Of a stretch of 64,000 nt of DNA, positions 54,792-64,000 are shown piece after piece; positions within the stretch are counted from its first letter, which is position 1, and the number at the start of each line of letters is the position of its first letter. The position numbers and the translations under genes were made by a program. Origin of the DNA: Porphyra umbilicalis. Taxonomy: Eukaryota; Rhodophyta; Bangiophyceae; Bangiales; Bangiaceae. The stretch is from contig KV918862.1 of NCBI GenBank assembly GCA_002049455.2, forward strand, positions 169,684 through 233,683, written 5' to 3'. Below the pieces are notes generated by a model. The model ran no database searches, had not been told where the DNA came from, and was given only the letters and a program-made list of their open reading frames with translations.

Positions 54792-57770
54792 CAAGGGGTC
54801 CGTAGCCACGGCGGGCGTCGGAACCGTCGTGCTCAATGTCATCGTTCACGGCAAGACGCGCAAGATCAAGTTGGAGAAGGTACTCCGTGTTCCTACTGTG
54901 GGCTTCAACCTCATGTCGGTCGGCATGATGGAAGAGCGTGGTGCGGAAATGTCATTCAAGGGCGGTAAGGCGATCATCAACATTAGCGACAAGGTCGTTG
55001 CGTGCGGCACGCGATAGAGCGGGCTCTACCACCTGGACATGGCCCCACTGTCGGATATTGCTGCGGTGGCCTCTCTTCAACTCTGGCATGAGCGCCTTGG
55101 GCACGTCAACGTGGCTGGCGTTAAGCGGATGATCAAGAACAAGGACATTGACGGACTCAAGTGCTCTTCCATGGTGATCAAGGACGTCTGCGAGCCGTGC
55201 GTGTATGGGTAGGCGGCTATGACGCCTATGCCTAGTGCAGGAGGAGGTCGAGTCAGCAAGCGCCTGCAGCTCGTGCACTGGGACCTGGGCGGGCTAATGT
55301 CAGAGCCGTCGCGTGGCGGTGCACTCTACTTTGGCACCGTCACCGACGACTTCTCCCACTGGACAGACGTGGTCTTCCTGCAGAAGAAGAGCGATCTGCT
55401 CTCTGAGTACAAGAAGTGGCTCACAAGGCCCAGCTGCACACGGGAACCAAGATCAAGATCCTGGGCTCCGACAACGGCGGCGAGTATGTGTCGCACGCAT
55501 TCAAGGCTCTCCACGATGAAAACGGCACGACGCACCAGATCACGGTGCCCGACACGCCGCAGCAGAACGGAGTTGCTGAGCGGCTCAACCGAATTCTCGT
55601 GGAGATGGCTCGCACCATGATGCGACACAAGGACGTCGATCAGGATCTTTGGGCGGATGCCATCAAGACGGCGGTTCACATCAAGAACCGCGTCACCAGC
55701 CGGGCGCTGCACGTCGGCAAGACGCCTTTTGAGTTGTGGACCGGGAATCAGTCCAACGTAAGCCACATGCGTGTGTTTGGGTCGAAATTCTGGGTGGTGC
55801 TGCACAAGAGTCAAATCGACGGCAAGTTTGGCGACAAGGCGGCAAAGGGCGTCTTCTCAGGCTATCCGGACGGCAGCAAGGCGTACAAGGTCATCCTCGA
55901 CGACGGCAAGGTCGTCAAGGCACGAAGCGTTGTGTTCGCCGAGACGAAAGTAAGCGAGGTTGCAGAACTTGCAGAGGAGCTTCCCGGAGACGAAAACGTC
56001 GAAGTCGAGACGGGCTTGCGTTCTGCAAGCGACGGCGAAGCCGTAGATGCCGACAATGACGACAAGGATGACAAGCAAGACGATGGATCTGACACGTCCG
56101 CGGACGACAGTCAAGGTTGTGGCGGCTCTCAAGACACGCTGCGTCGTAGCGGCAGAGCGCGGAGACCCCCTGTCGAGTACTGGCGCCCGGTGAGCCTGGT
56201 TGCTCACGAGGTGCCAACGACTTACGTGCAAGCCGTTCAAGGGCAAGAATCGGCTAGGTGGCAGTTTGCCATAGACGAGGAGATGGAGGCCATCCGCAAG
56301 AACAAGACTTGGCGCTTGACGGATCGCCCGGCCAGTCGACGCTTGCTGAAGGGCAAGTGGGTTTACAAGGTCAAGAACGAGGTTTACAAGAACGGGAACA
56401 ACACAACGCGGCACAAGGCGCGCCTGTGCTTCATGGGGAACCGGCAGATCATGGGGCTCGACTTCAACGAGACGTTCGCGCCGGTGGCCAAGTTCACTAC
56501 CATACGATGCATCCTGGCGATGACGGCGGCGAACGGGTGGGAGCTACATCAGATGGACGTCAAGACGGCATTCCTCAACGGAGACCTTGACGAGGAGGTC
56601 TACATGGAGCAGCCAGACGGCTATGTCGATTCGACGTGTCCTGACGAAGTGTGTCGTCTCCTCCAAGCGCTGTATGGGCTGAGGCAAGCCCTCAAGATGT
56701 GGTACGCCAAGCTCGACGACTTCCTCAAGTCGCAGAGGTTTGACAACATTGACCCGGATGCATGCCTCTACCTCCTTATGGATGACGGCGAAATCATCAT
56801 CGTCCTGGTGTACGTCGACGATCTCCTGTTCGTGGCATCAATCCTGGCGGCGATCTACAAGATTAAGGACGCTCTGCACAAGCGTTTTCAGATGAAGGAC
56901 CTGGGCGAGGCGAAGGTCATCCTCGGGCTAGAGATAAGGCGTGACAAGGCGATGGGCGACATCAAGCTGTCGCAGGGCAAGTACGCGGCGTAAGTGCTGG
57001 AGAAGTTCGGGATGGCGGAGTGCAATTCGATCGGAACGCCGCTGGAGGTGGGCCTGCAGATGGTCAAGGCCGACGAGAGAGACGACGCGCTGCCCTACCG
57101 CGAAGCCGTCGGCAGTCTAATGTACCTGATGGTCAAGACGCGTCCGGACCTCGCGTTCGACATCGGGAAGCTGAGTCGGTTTGTCTCGTGCTACGGCAAG
57201 GAGCATTGGGCGGCGATCAAGCGCGTTCTACGGTATGTCAAGGGTTCGATGGACAAGGGGCTGGTGTTCGACAAGATCTCTTCCTGTGTTCTACAAGGCT
57301 TTAGTGATGCCGAATGGGCGGGTGACCACGAGACGCGACGTTCTACGACGGGCATCACCTTCATCTTTGGCGGAGCAGCCGTCAGCTGGGGTTCTAAGTT
57401 GCAGAAGACGGTGGCGCTGTCGACGATGGAAGCCGAGTACATGGCTCTATGTGAGGCCAGCAAGGAAGCTGTTTGGCTCAACGAGCTCGTGCAAAGCGTG
57501 GCATCTCAAGGGCTGCGGACATCGATCTCGGGCGGGCCGATCAACATCAAGGTCTACAACAGCGGGTGTATTGACTTCTCCAATAGCCCCGTCGAGCACA
57601 AGCGCGCCAAGCACATCGAAATTCGCTACCACTTTGTGCGCGAGGCAATCACGACGGACAAGGTGACACTGGAGCATTGTGCAACAGACGACATGGTGGC
57701 GGACCCGATGACGAAGAAGCTCGGCAAGACCAAGCACGACAAGCATGTCGAGGCCATGGGGCTTTGCTGA
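54710..57770 (+). pseudogene. Pol of the decayed copia element, two frameshifts and three stops
   Basis: Protease starts at WLVDSA and continues in the next frame (CFDDYHTTTGRSVTMGDKG). GAG-pre-integrase and integrase follow: LQLWHERLGHVN, the first Asp in HWDLGG, SDNGGEY and NGVAERLNR. Then come RT (WELHQMDVKTAFLNG, LVYVDDLLFVA) and RNase H (GFSDAEWAGD, TMEAEYMAL, DMVADPMTKKL). Lesions are a frameshift near 54740, TAG at 55015, TAG at 55210, a frameshift near 55420, and TAA at 56991 between the RT and RNase H parts. The final stop is TGA at 57768. RT from 55416 to 56990 is open and well preserved, so decay is moderate. Confidence 0.9.
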
Positions 57771-57805
57771 ATACAAGAACCGCCGCGGCAACAAGTAAGG
57801 AGGAG

Positions 57806-58164
57806 TGTTGGACTGTGATGCTCGTCGCCGACTCCACTGGCGGTTCGCGGATGGATGATGGTTGGTAACCCCTACGGTACCGCAGATGGTACATTTGCAA
57901 GACGTGGTCAAGTTGCACACATTTGTGTTGGGTCATCTTGGGGCGTTACTTTTGGCGTGTTTTGGATTTGATCTTCGCTTTGCTCTAGTGGCTTTTGATT
58001 TGGTGAGTGATTCGATTTAGTGCGAGGGCGTGGGCGTCGCTGTGGGCGCCGGAGGGGGGAGCACTTGGGCCGGTGGGGACTATTTGAGAGGTGCTCTCGG
58101 TTGGGAGAGGCGGGGAACCTGAGGACAACCAACAAAGCACGTTCTCACACACACACACAAGCTC
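57806..58164 (+). repeat. 3' LTR candidate of the decayed copia element
   Basis: It starts TGTTGGACTGTG directly after the polypurine tract. TGTTGG pairs with ccaaca at about 58132, which could be its end. Alternatively it extends through the ACAC run to about 58164. No full-length partner exists at the 5' side. Confidence 0.5.
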
Positions 58165-58679
58165 AAGCCACTCAACCACTTCACGGTGGTCCCCCAACCC
58201 CTATCCCCACTGCGTTTCAACACTTTCTTCGACAAAAGAAGAAGCACGTACCGGGGTACGAGTGGCAAACGCCAACATGGCGAAGTCGCCGACAAGCCGG
58301 GCTCACAACCGAGGCCAACATCGTCATGGAAACCACGTGGATACCCACTATCCAACATGTCCATGTTACCGGTGACAGAGTTATCCATGCCAATGTCTCG
58401 TGGACAGATTTAACTACTGCCGCCGCAATTAATTATCTAATTCCCGTTGCGTGCCATAAGTCGACTCTGCCGTCCATGACGCGCAACTTTGTGTATGACC
58501 CCCAACTTGCCTTGCGGCATTTCCCTCGGCTGAACCGTGCTTCCGGTCCGTACACGTGTGTGTGGCCAAAATCCGCGCAAGCGACACGGACCGGGAGCGA
58601 TTCCCCTGTGCCAGTGCTCCCAACGGGTTTTTCGTACCCCCGGTACAGCACTTGGACTCAGTCCTTCGACGCCTGGTGA
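58165..58679 (+). pseudogene. Downstream part of the ORF interrupted by the decayed copia element
   Basis: After the element, open sequence resumes. One frame (to TGA 58677) gives about 170 natural-looking codons, with FQHFLRQKKKHVPGYEWQTP, TTAAAINYLIPVACHKS and FVYDPQLALRHFPRLNRASG. Another, in phase with the upstream ORF through the agccac repeat, ends at TAA 58411. Which one belonged to the original gene is unclear. No family is recognised. Confidence 0.35.
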
Positions 58680-60210
58680 CAACCACATAGAAAGCAACTG
58701 TGGTCATATCACAATGGCCCAACACCAGTCGGTACGCTACCGCCATACGCGCATGTTTCGAGTACCAAGTACTTTTATCAACAGATGCCAGGGATGCAAA
58801 TCCCACATCATGGGCCATGCTGGCCTGCCACTTCCCTCATCGCTTTGATAACTGACAGGAAACCGCGAAGTGGATACGCCGAGTGTGCGCGCGAGAGCGG
58901 TTGCGGACGCAAACGTCGTACTGACTCTGGTCAGCAATGACCGGGATCCCATCGACCACCTCGGTCGGGGCAACGTGCGCATAGAACGAGCCGCGAGGCT
59001 GAGGCTGACATACATCTCCGGGTTGTTGGACCGATCGACATCGGGTCCGTCACCCGCAACGGCATGAGCCACGTGCGCCTCGCCGTTGGCGTTGCCGCCG
59101 TCCACCGCCATCGCTCCGGGATCAACCATGATGGTACTTTGGTGTAAACCCTTACCGCCTCCGTACGCAGCCGCAATGCAAACTGCCTGCGTCGCCGGCC
59201 CTCAACGCGCGCGCCGCAAGGCGAATCGCCCGCGCCGCCAGGAAAACCGCCCGCGCCGCCGGCCCTCGTCACCCGCGCCGCAAGGCGAACCGCCGGCGCC
59301 GCCGGCCCTCGTCACCCGCGCCGCAAGGCTAACTGCCCGCGCCCTTGGCCTTGCCGCCCGTGCCGCCGCCGCGCTTAGCCGCCGGGCGCGCCACCCGCAC
59401 CGCCGGCCGTGCCGGCCTTGCCGGCCTTGCCGACCTTGCCCTCCTTGCGCCTTGCCGCCCTTGCGTCTTGCCGCCTTTGCCGCCCTTGCGCGTTGCCGCC
59501 GTGGCGCGCCGCCGCCTTCGCCGGGCACGTCGCCCCCGGCCGTCCCGCTCCCCCCCTCCCCCCCCCGCCACACTCACCGGGTCGTTAACCTCGCGGTTGC
59601 CCACCTCACGGTGGAGCGCCCCAAATCAAGTATTGACGTTAGGCCTCAACCCGTGCGCGAGCACGATGACACGAGGGAGGCCCCGTGCCGACAAGCCGAC
59701 GGCCCGCGAAAGGCACGGTGGGAACCGGCCCCGGGGTATGCACCCCCTCGGCACCACAGACCCGCGTCCCGGCTTCCGCCTTGTCGCCGGGGTAGCATAA
59801 CCCCGACGAAGCTGGCGCCACATGACCCCGACGATGGTCACCCCAGCACGTGCTGCTCGACGTGCCGCCGCGAACACGGGTCTTAACCCTGGCCCCCGCA
59901 CCCGCCCCGGCACCCACGTACACACACGCGTGTTACCGCCTGCGCGGGTATGCCTACGCGTAAGCGACGATCTGACCCGCAGCGCAAGCTGCCCGCCACG
60001 CACGCACGCGCGAGCGTGATCGGACGGTCGCGGCCGACGCCGGCGAACCGCCACCCCTCCCCGATCGGGACGGATCGGCGCCCCTTCACGACTCCCGCCG
60101 CCCGGGCGGTTGCGCCCGCGCGGGCCCGTAAGAGTCCGCGATCGCCAATTCGGGTTCCACTTTTCTCGGATCTCACCAGGACGGTTCGAATATCGCGTTG
60201 GAGGTCAGCA
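58680..60210. other. Intergenic, GC-rich with degenerate short repeats
   Basis: Within 59205-59480 units of about 9-45 bp built on gccgccggccctcgtcacccgcgccgcaagg and ccttgccg recur imperfectly. No gene is supported in this stretch. Confidence 0.5.
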
Positions 60211-60222
60211 GCTGACCTCCAA
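60198..60222. repeat. Perfect 25-nt palindrome at the left end of a TIR element
   Basis: ttggaggtcagc-a-gctgacctccaa is symmetric around 60210. Its right half is the outer end of the TIR at 60211; the left half repeats that end inverted, as if a second element end abuts it. Confidence 0.8.
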
Positions 60223-60655
60223 AAAATGGCGGTTGCAGAGTGGTTGCAATCATTCAACAGGGTACGTGGACCAATCGAAACGCTAGGAATCATGTGAGTT
60301 CTGTACACAGGCTCTTCATGCAGCTCTGGGCGCTGGAAACCCACAACAGGATCTCAAGAAATCTGGAGAAAGTTGGTGATCTCATGACGAATCACAGGTC
60401 TGGCCCAGAACCCTCTCCATGCCCTCTTCTGGCCCAGTACAGCCACCCAAAAATCTCAGGAAATCTCATTGTGGGTTGCAATGGCTCTGCGTGACCCCTG
60501 CAAGACACGTTGATTGGCTTGCAAGATTACTGGCGGCAACTCTCAGCCAATAGTACGATCGTGGCTTGTCGAACAGCCAATCCGACTTCATTTCTATGCT
60601 GTGTCGTCGGCTCTGCCTGCCTTCTCTCTGCAACCGCCATTTTTTGGAGGTTAGC
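60211..60655. mobile_element. Small TIR element (445 bp, 30-bp TIRs)
   Basis: The bases 60211-60240 match the reverse complement of 60626-60655 with one mismatch; the core is cctccaaaaaatggcggttg. No ORF of note lies inside. A target duplication is not obvious. It sits four bases from the LTR copy at 60660. Confidence 0.75.
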
Positions 60656-60659
60656 AATA

Positions 60660-61055
60660 TGTAGCATATCTCTGTTTCCAAGTGGCAATTGGCCACAAGT
60701 AGCCCCCTTGGCGGACCAAAGCCCATGTATTGTTGGATTTGGCCCGTGGCACGCCTTTTGGGGGGTTACTCCGCATTGTTAAAATTTTTGGTTTTTGATT
60801 GCTTGCCTGTCTTATCTGTCTGCCGGCACTCAGTACGATCGCTTGTGATCGGTCGGGCGATCGACCAGTGCCGTCGTTTATACTAAATCACCATGGGTCC
60901 GGGGTCGCCGTCGTGGGCACCATCCGGTTCCCCATCGGATGCCCTTCAACAAAAGGTCTTTCTTCCTCGCCGCAACGGCGATAGAACTCGCTTTATTGCT
61001 TGCCTACGGTCGGTCTCAATACACTCGTAATTGCACCAGCGTTATTCATACCACA
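60660..61055 (+). mobile_element. Second copy of the 396-bp LTR
   Basis: It has the same length and start (TGTAGCATATCTC) and a ccaca end, with many substitutions relative to 51816-52211, including shared blocks caaagcccatgtattgt and catcggatgcccttcaacaa. Flanking pentamers caata and ctgta agree at only three of five positions, so the target duplication is decayed or the ends were rearranged. Confidence 0.8.
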
Positions 61056-64000
61056 CTGTATTCCGACACAGAGGTCTCGAAAGCTGTAGAGTTTTGAGGA
61101 TATTATGAAGGCTCGAAAGCACAGATCCAATGGAATTTCAGGATCACCACAAGCTTCGGTAAAAAATATGAGGGTCGGAATGAGACCTGGTGTACTTGTA
61201 TTGTCCTTGTTGTAATGGTCCGCACGTGGAGTGCCCCAATGTGGAAAAATCAGCGACGGGAAGCGTTGTCACGAAAGCCGAAAACAGGAACGGGCGACGT
61301 AGCCGTCCGCCAAGCAACACTCCTACCTGGGGTGGTGCTTTTACGGATGCTAAGTCTGATATCCGGGTTCGTCGCCCGCTAGACGGTGCCGGCGGCCCAT
61401 CTTATCTACCCTCACGCGGCCACCCACACGGTCCCACCCCCCCCTCCAGGCGTTCCCGAAGTGGGGGCAGAGGTCCGCAGACGGGCGCCCACGCAGGCCC
61501 TCAAAGGGCGCACGCGTCCGCGTGCCCAGGGGCCCAAAACAAATCAAAGGCCCACCGCTCTAATAGCGGCTAGGGCCCTCCGGCGCCGATACGTAAGCGC
61601 CGGGTCAAACATCAAGACGAGTGCGGGTCCTACCAGTGAAGGTCGGCCCGTAAGAACACGTCAAAATCGCAACGTGGAGCCGCCCGATCCACCACCGCAG
61701 CGCCCATCCAGCCAATCAGGTGCCGCGCGCGCTCCCACCACACCGCCGCGGCCCGTCATTGGCCACTGCCAAGGGCATCCCATCACGCCGTGCGCGAGGT
61801 TGACACCAAGGCTGACAATCGAGAATCTGTCGATTCTTACCCAATTGCACGTTTTGTTCCTGGGGGACACGTAGACTTCCCAGGCACTGACAGGTGATCA
61901 CATGCGGAGACGCATACTCAGCACACTCAGCTTGCTGAGAGGCATTTTACACCAGCACGAACGCCCCGAGCGTCCGAACGCTGAACGGCCATATCGAAAT
62001 TCCATTGGGCGACGTGGCCTCGGCTACACAGCGTTTTGTCCCCGATTCCTTAAAATTGAGAACTGCCAGATTCGAACACGCCCACCGACGGTTCGAAGAA
62101 CTGTCGCACATTGATCATGCGATCAAATTGAGCCCACTTTTTGTTGATCTTGGAGACAGAGCCCGCAGTGGTGTTCAGAAGAGCTCGAAGACCATCTGCA
62201 CCGATATTCAGTGGGAATCATCCTCACACAAGCACCCGCAGATTCGGCAATTGTCCGGCGAAGTTGCTGCCACTTGTTCACGAAGGATCATTCCGATTCG
62301 CTGGTTCTGATCGTTCTGCGTATCGTACTGAGAACTGTCCAAACGTGGGAGTAAGATCATCCTGAGGATCGTGCTCAGGACGGTCCTGCCGTCGTAGTAC
62401 GATCATTCTGTGGATCGTCGTCATAGATTGAGTGAACGAGCGCGCAAGATCGATCTAGATTCTTGCCTCAACGACTCGCTCGTAGATGATAGCCTGGACT
62501 ACTTCGAGTGACGTCGTGACGAGGGTCTGCCGAAACTGATGAGAGAGCAAGACCTGCCCATGGGGCGTCGCTCCTGGGCCACGAAACGTGTGCAGAGGGA
62601 GCCTCAATGTGACTTGGTAGTTGTGCGACCGACACGCCGTTTCCCGGCGCAGAGGGGATGGGAACTGGGTAAACATGCGTCGGCTCGCACATCGAGAACA
62701 CCTCACAGTCCCGGACGCACCCAGTCCCGATTTTTTAATGTTTGGGTCTCCTTCACGCGCAGCGCAGTAAATTCGTTCCCAGCTCAGTGGCGATCTCGTC
62801 CCAAATCGTCGTAACACAGCACGCCCCGAACTCGCAACCCCCCGGTTCAATACATGTCAGAAGCACTCGCACCGGAATACACAATCGCATGAGTGATATG
62901 TCAGATTCCACGATGAGCATTGGTCTGAACGGACGGAGTGTCAAAAGGTTCTTGTTCAGGCTGTTGACGGAATAGGCAGACGTTTTGTTTGCGGAAGAGG
63001 CAGTCAGACTATCAGTTGAACAAGTCCTCACATTCTTTTCGAATGACAGTCAGAGGTGGCAGGTGATTTTTATTTGAGTATAATCATGAGAGCAAACCCT
63101 GCAACGTCGGCCCCAAGTCATATTTGCGAAACGTGGCGCAACGCGGCGCAAACGTGTCTCAATATAAAGGAAATGGGGCCGGAACGCTCCCGCATCAACG
63201 TCTGCGACCCCATTTAGGCCTCGCTTCAACCAAATCAAATGACGTCAGTACATCGCATATGTTGGTTTCGGAAATGGGGCCTGTGCCGGACCGACCCCAT
63301 TCCCGACCGGAAATGGGGTCGGTCCCAAGCCGACCCCGTTCTTCTATGCTTTCTCATTGGTCGAACGATTCAAATTAATACAGAAGATAGCACGCTTAAG
63401 CGAGCAACGTGTGCGCCCAAGAGCAGCCTTTGTGTTTCAATATCATTCAGAAACGAGAAATTATCGATCTGGACGACTCCTCTCCAAAGCGGACCGACAG
63501 CACTCGCGAGAGTTTTTGGTTACGGCGTGCTCAGAGGGAAGCGCGTCGGATATTTTTGTGTCCGCGTGCCTCCCACGCATCGCTCACAGGGCAATCTCAG
63601 AGGGGGGGGGCTGTCGAGCCGGGTGTGGTGTGCCTGCGTTGGCCCTCTCTGGAGGCCCACGTGGAGGGAGGTCGTGGCGCGTTGGCGGCAGGGGCCGTCG
63701 ACTGCGCCGCCTGGAGGGGCGAGATCGGGCCAGTCGCTGTGCCACAGCGATTGGGGCGCCCTGAGAGCTGCCTGAGGGGGTGCTAGAGCCCGAACGGTCG
63801 CCCCTGGACGGCGGGAGCCGCGATCCGTGCCATCTGGAGGGGGGTGGCCTCCGAGCCACCCTGCGTCAGTGGCAAGGGCCCGCACGAGCGCTGCCTGGGG
63901 GGGGCGGTGGGGGGGCACCCCGCCGCGTGGTGCCTGGGAGGGGGGGTGGGGGATCATTCCGGCGGGCATCAGCGGTGGAAGAGTGTGCTGGGGTGGCTGT
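61056..64000. other. Terminal region without a supported gene
   Basis: I find no gene. Composition drops toward even GC to about 63580 and then becomes G-rich. Features are a cluster of GATC-containing motifs at 62280-62460 and a hairpin at 63288-63325 with a CRE-like site nearby. Confidence 0.45.
63240..63325. promoter_or_regulatory. CRE-like palindrome and a 14-bp perfect hairpin
   Basis: tgacgtca lies at 63240-63247. The arms ggaccgaccccatt (63288-63301) and aatggggtcggtcc (63312-63325) are exact complements around a ten-base loop. No adjacent gene is recognised, so a regulatory role is only a possibility. Confidence 0.4.

Larger units (their letters stand above)
53618..58164 (+). mobile_element. 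Ty1/copia retrotransposon, decayed
   Basis: Gag-CCHC, protease, integrase, RT and RNase H are in copia order. A PBS-like tggcccagagcc (53710-53721) follows a cccaaca end. A polypurine aaggaggag (57797-57805) precedes the 3' LTR start TGTTGGACTG at 57806. The 5' LTR appears reduced to about 86 bp (53618-53703), sharing only its first bases with the 3' LTR. The 3' LTR end is either about 58132 (ccaaca) or about 58164, where a six-base agccac repeat of the left flank follows. The outer limits are tentative; the interior is certain. Confidence 0.8.

Noticed and set aside
62280-62460. Cluster of gatcattct / gatcgt motifs as a CRISPR-like or regulatory array
   Set aside because: Spacing is irregular and units are too divergent; no constant repeat with unique spacers.

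Overview
The window looks like nuclear DNA from a compact but repeat-laden, very GC-rich eukaryote. The host-type genes have zero or one short intron, encode proteins inflated with poly-Ala, poly-Gly and poly-Pro, and sit among many decayed transposable elements. I infer an alga, most likely a bangiophyte red alga (Porphyra or Pyropia type). That rests on composition and gene style only; no marker gene in the window proves it.

Five loci look like host genes or gene-like ORFs. PAN2 (3310-9290, +) is the catalytic subunit of the PAN2-PAN3 poly(A) nuclease; its reading frame jumps at long G or C runs. Converging on it is a two-exon monothiol CGFS glutaredoxin with a presequence, GRX5-like (9679-10670, -). 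A two-exon carbonyl-reductase-type short-chain dehydrogenase lies at 40448-41523 (+). A single-exon 621-residue protein at 46626-48491 (-) joins an N-terminal coiled coil, a possible PD-(D/E)XK nuclease segment and a divergent C-terminal kinase fold. It resembles the nuclease-kinase modules described for Crinkler-type eukaryotic proteins and is the most interesting gene here. A frame-broken Ala/Pro/Arg-rich protein of unknown role lies at 38340-39586 (-).

Mobile elements fill much of the rest. They include a piggyBac-type transposase remnant (11463-13457), a Ty3/gypsy pol-chromodomain remnant with many stops (14346-17204), a young Ty1/copia element with near-identical LTRs and a perfect 5-bp target duplication (23555-30453, -), and a second, decayed copia element (about 53618-58164, +) that interrupts an ORF. 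A solo LTR with a perfect target duplication (51816-52211) has a second copy at 60660-61055. Three small terminal-inverted-repeat elements (10782-10910, 33644-34160, 60211-60655) and several dispersed repeats complete the set. Unknown ORFs at 17839-19257, 32090-33540 and 34617-36848 (all -) carry in-frame stops and may be remnants of undescribed elements.

Tandem repeats are striking: a roughly 1.4-kb array of a 15-bp unit (44784-46196) and a 21-bp array (48904-49302) bracket the nuclease-kinase gene. Both periods are multiples of three and the units lack stops, so these stretches appear as long open frames on both strands. Most other apparent ORFs in the GC-rich tracts are compositional artefacts.
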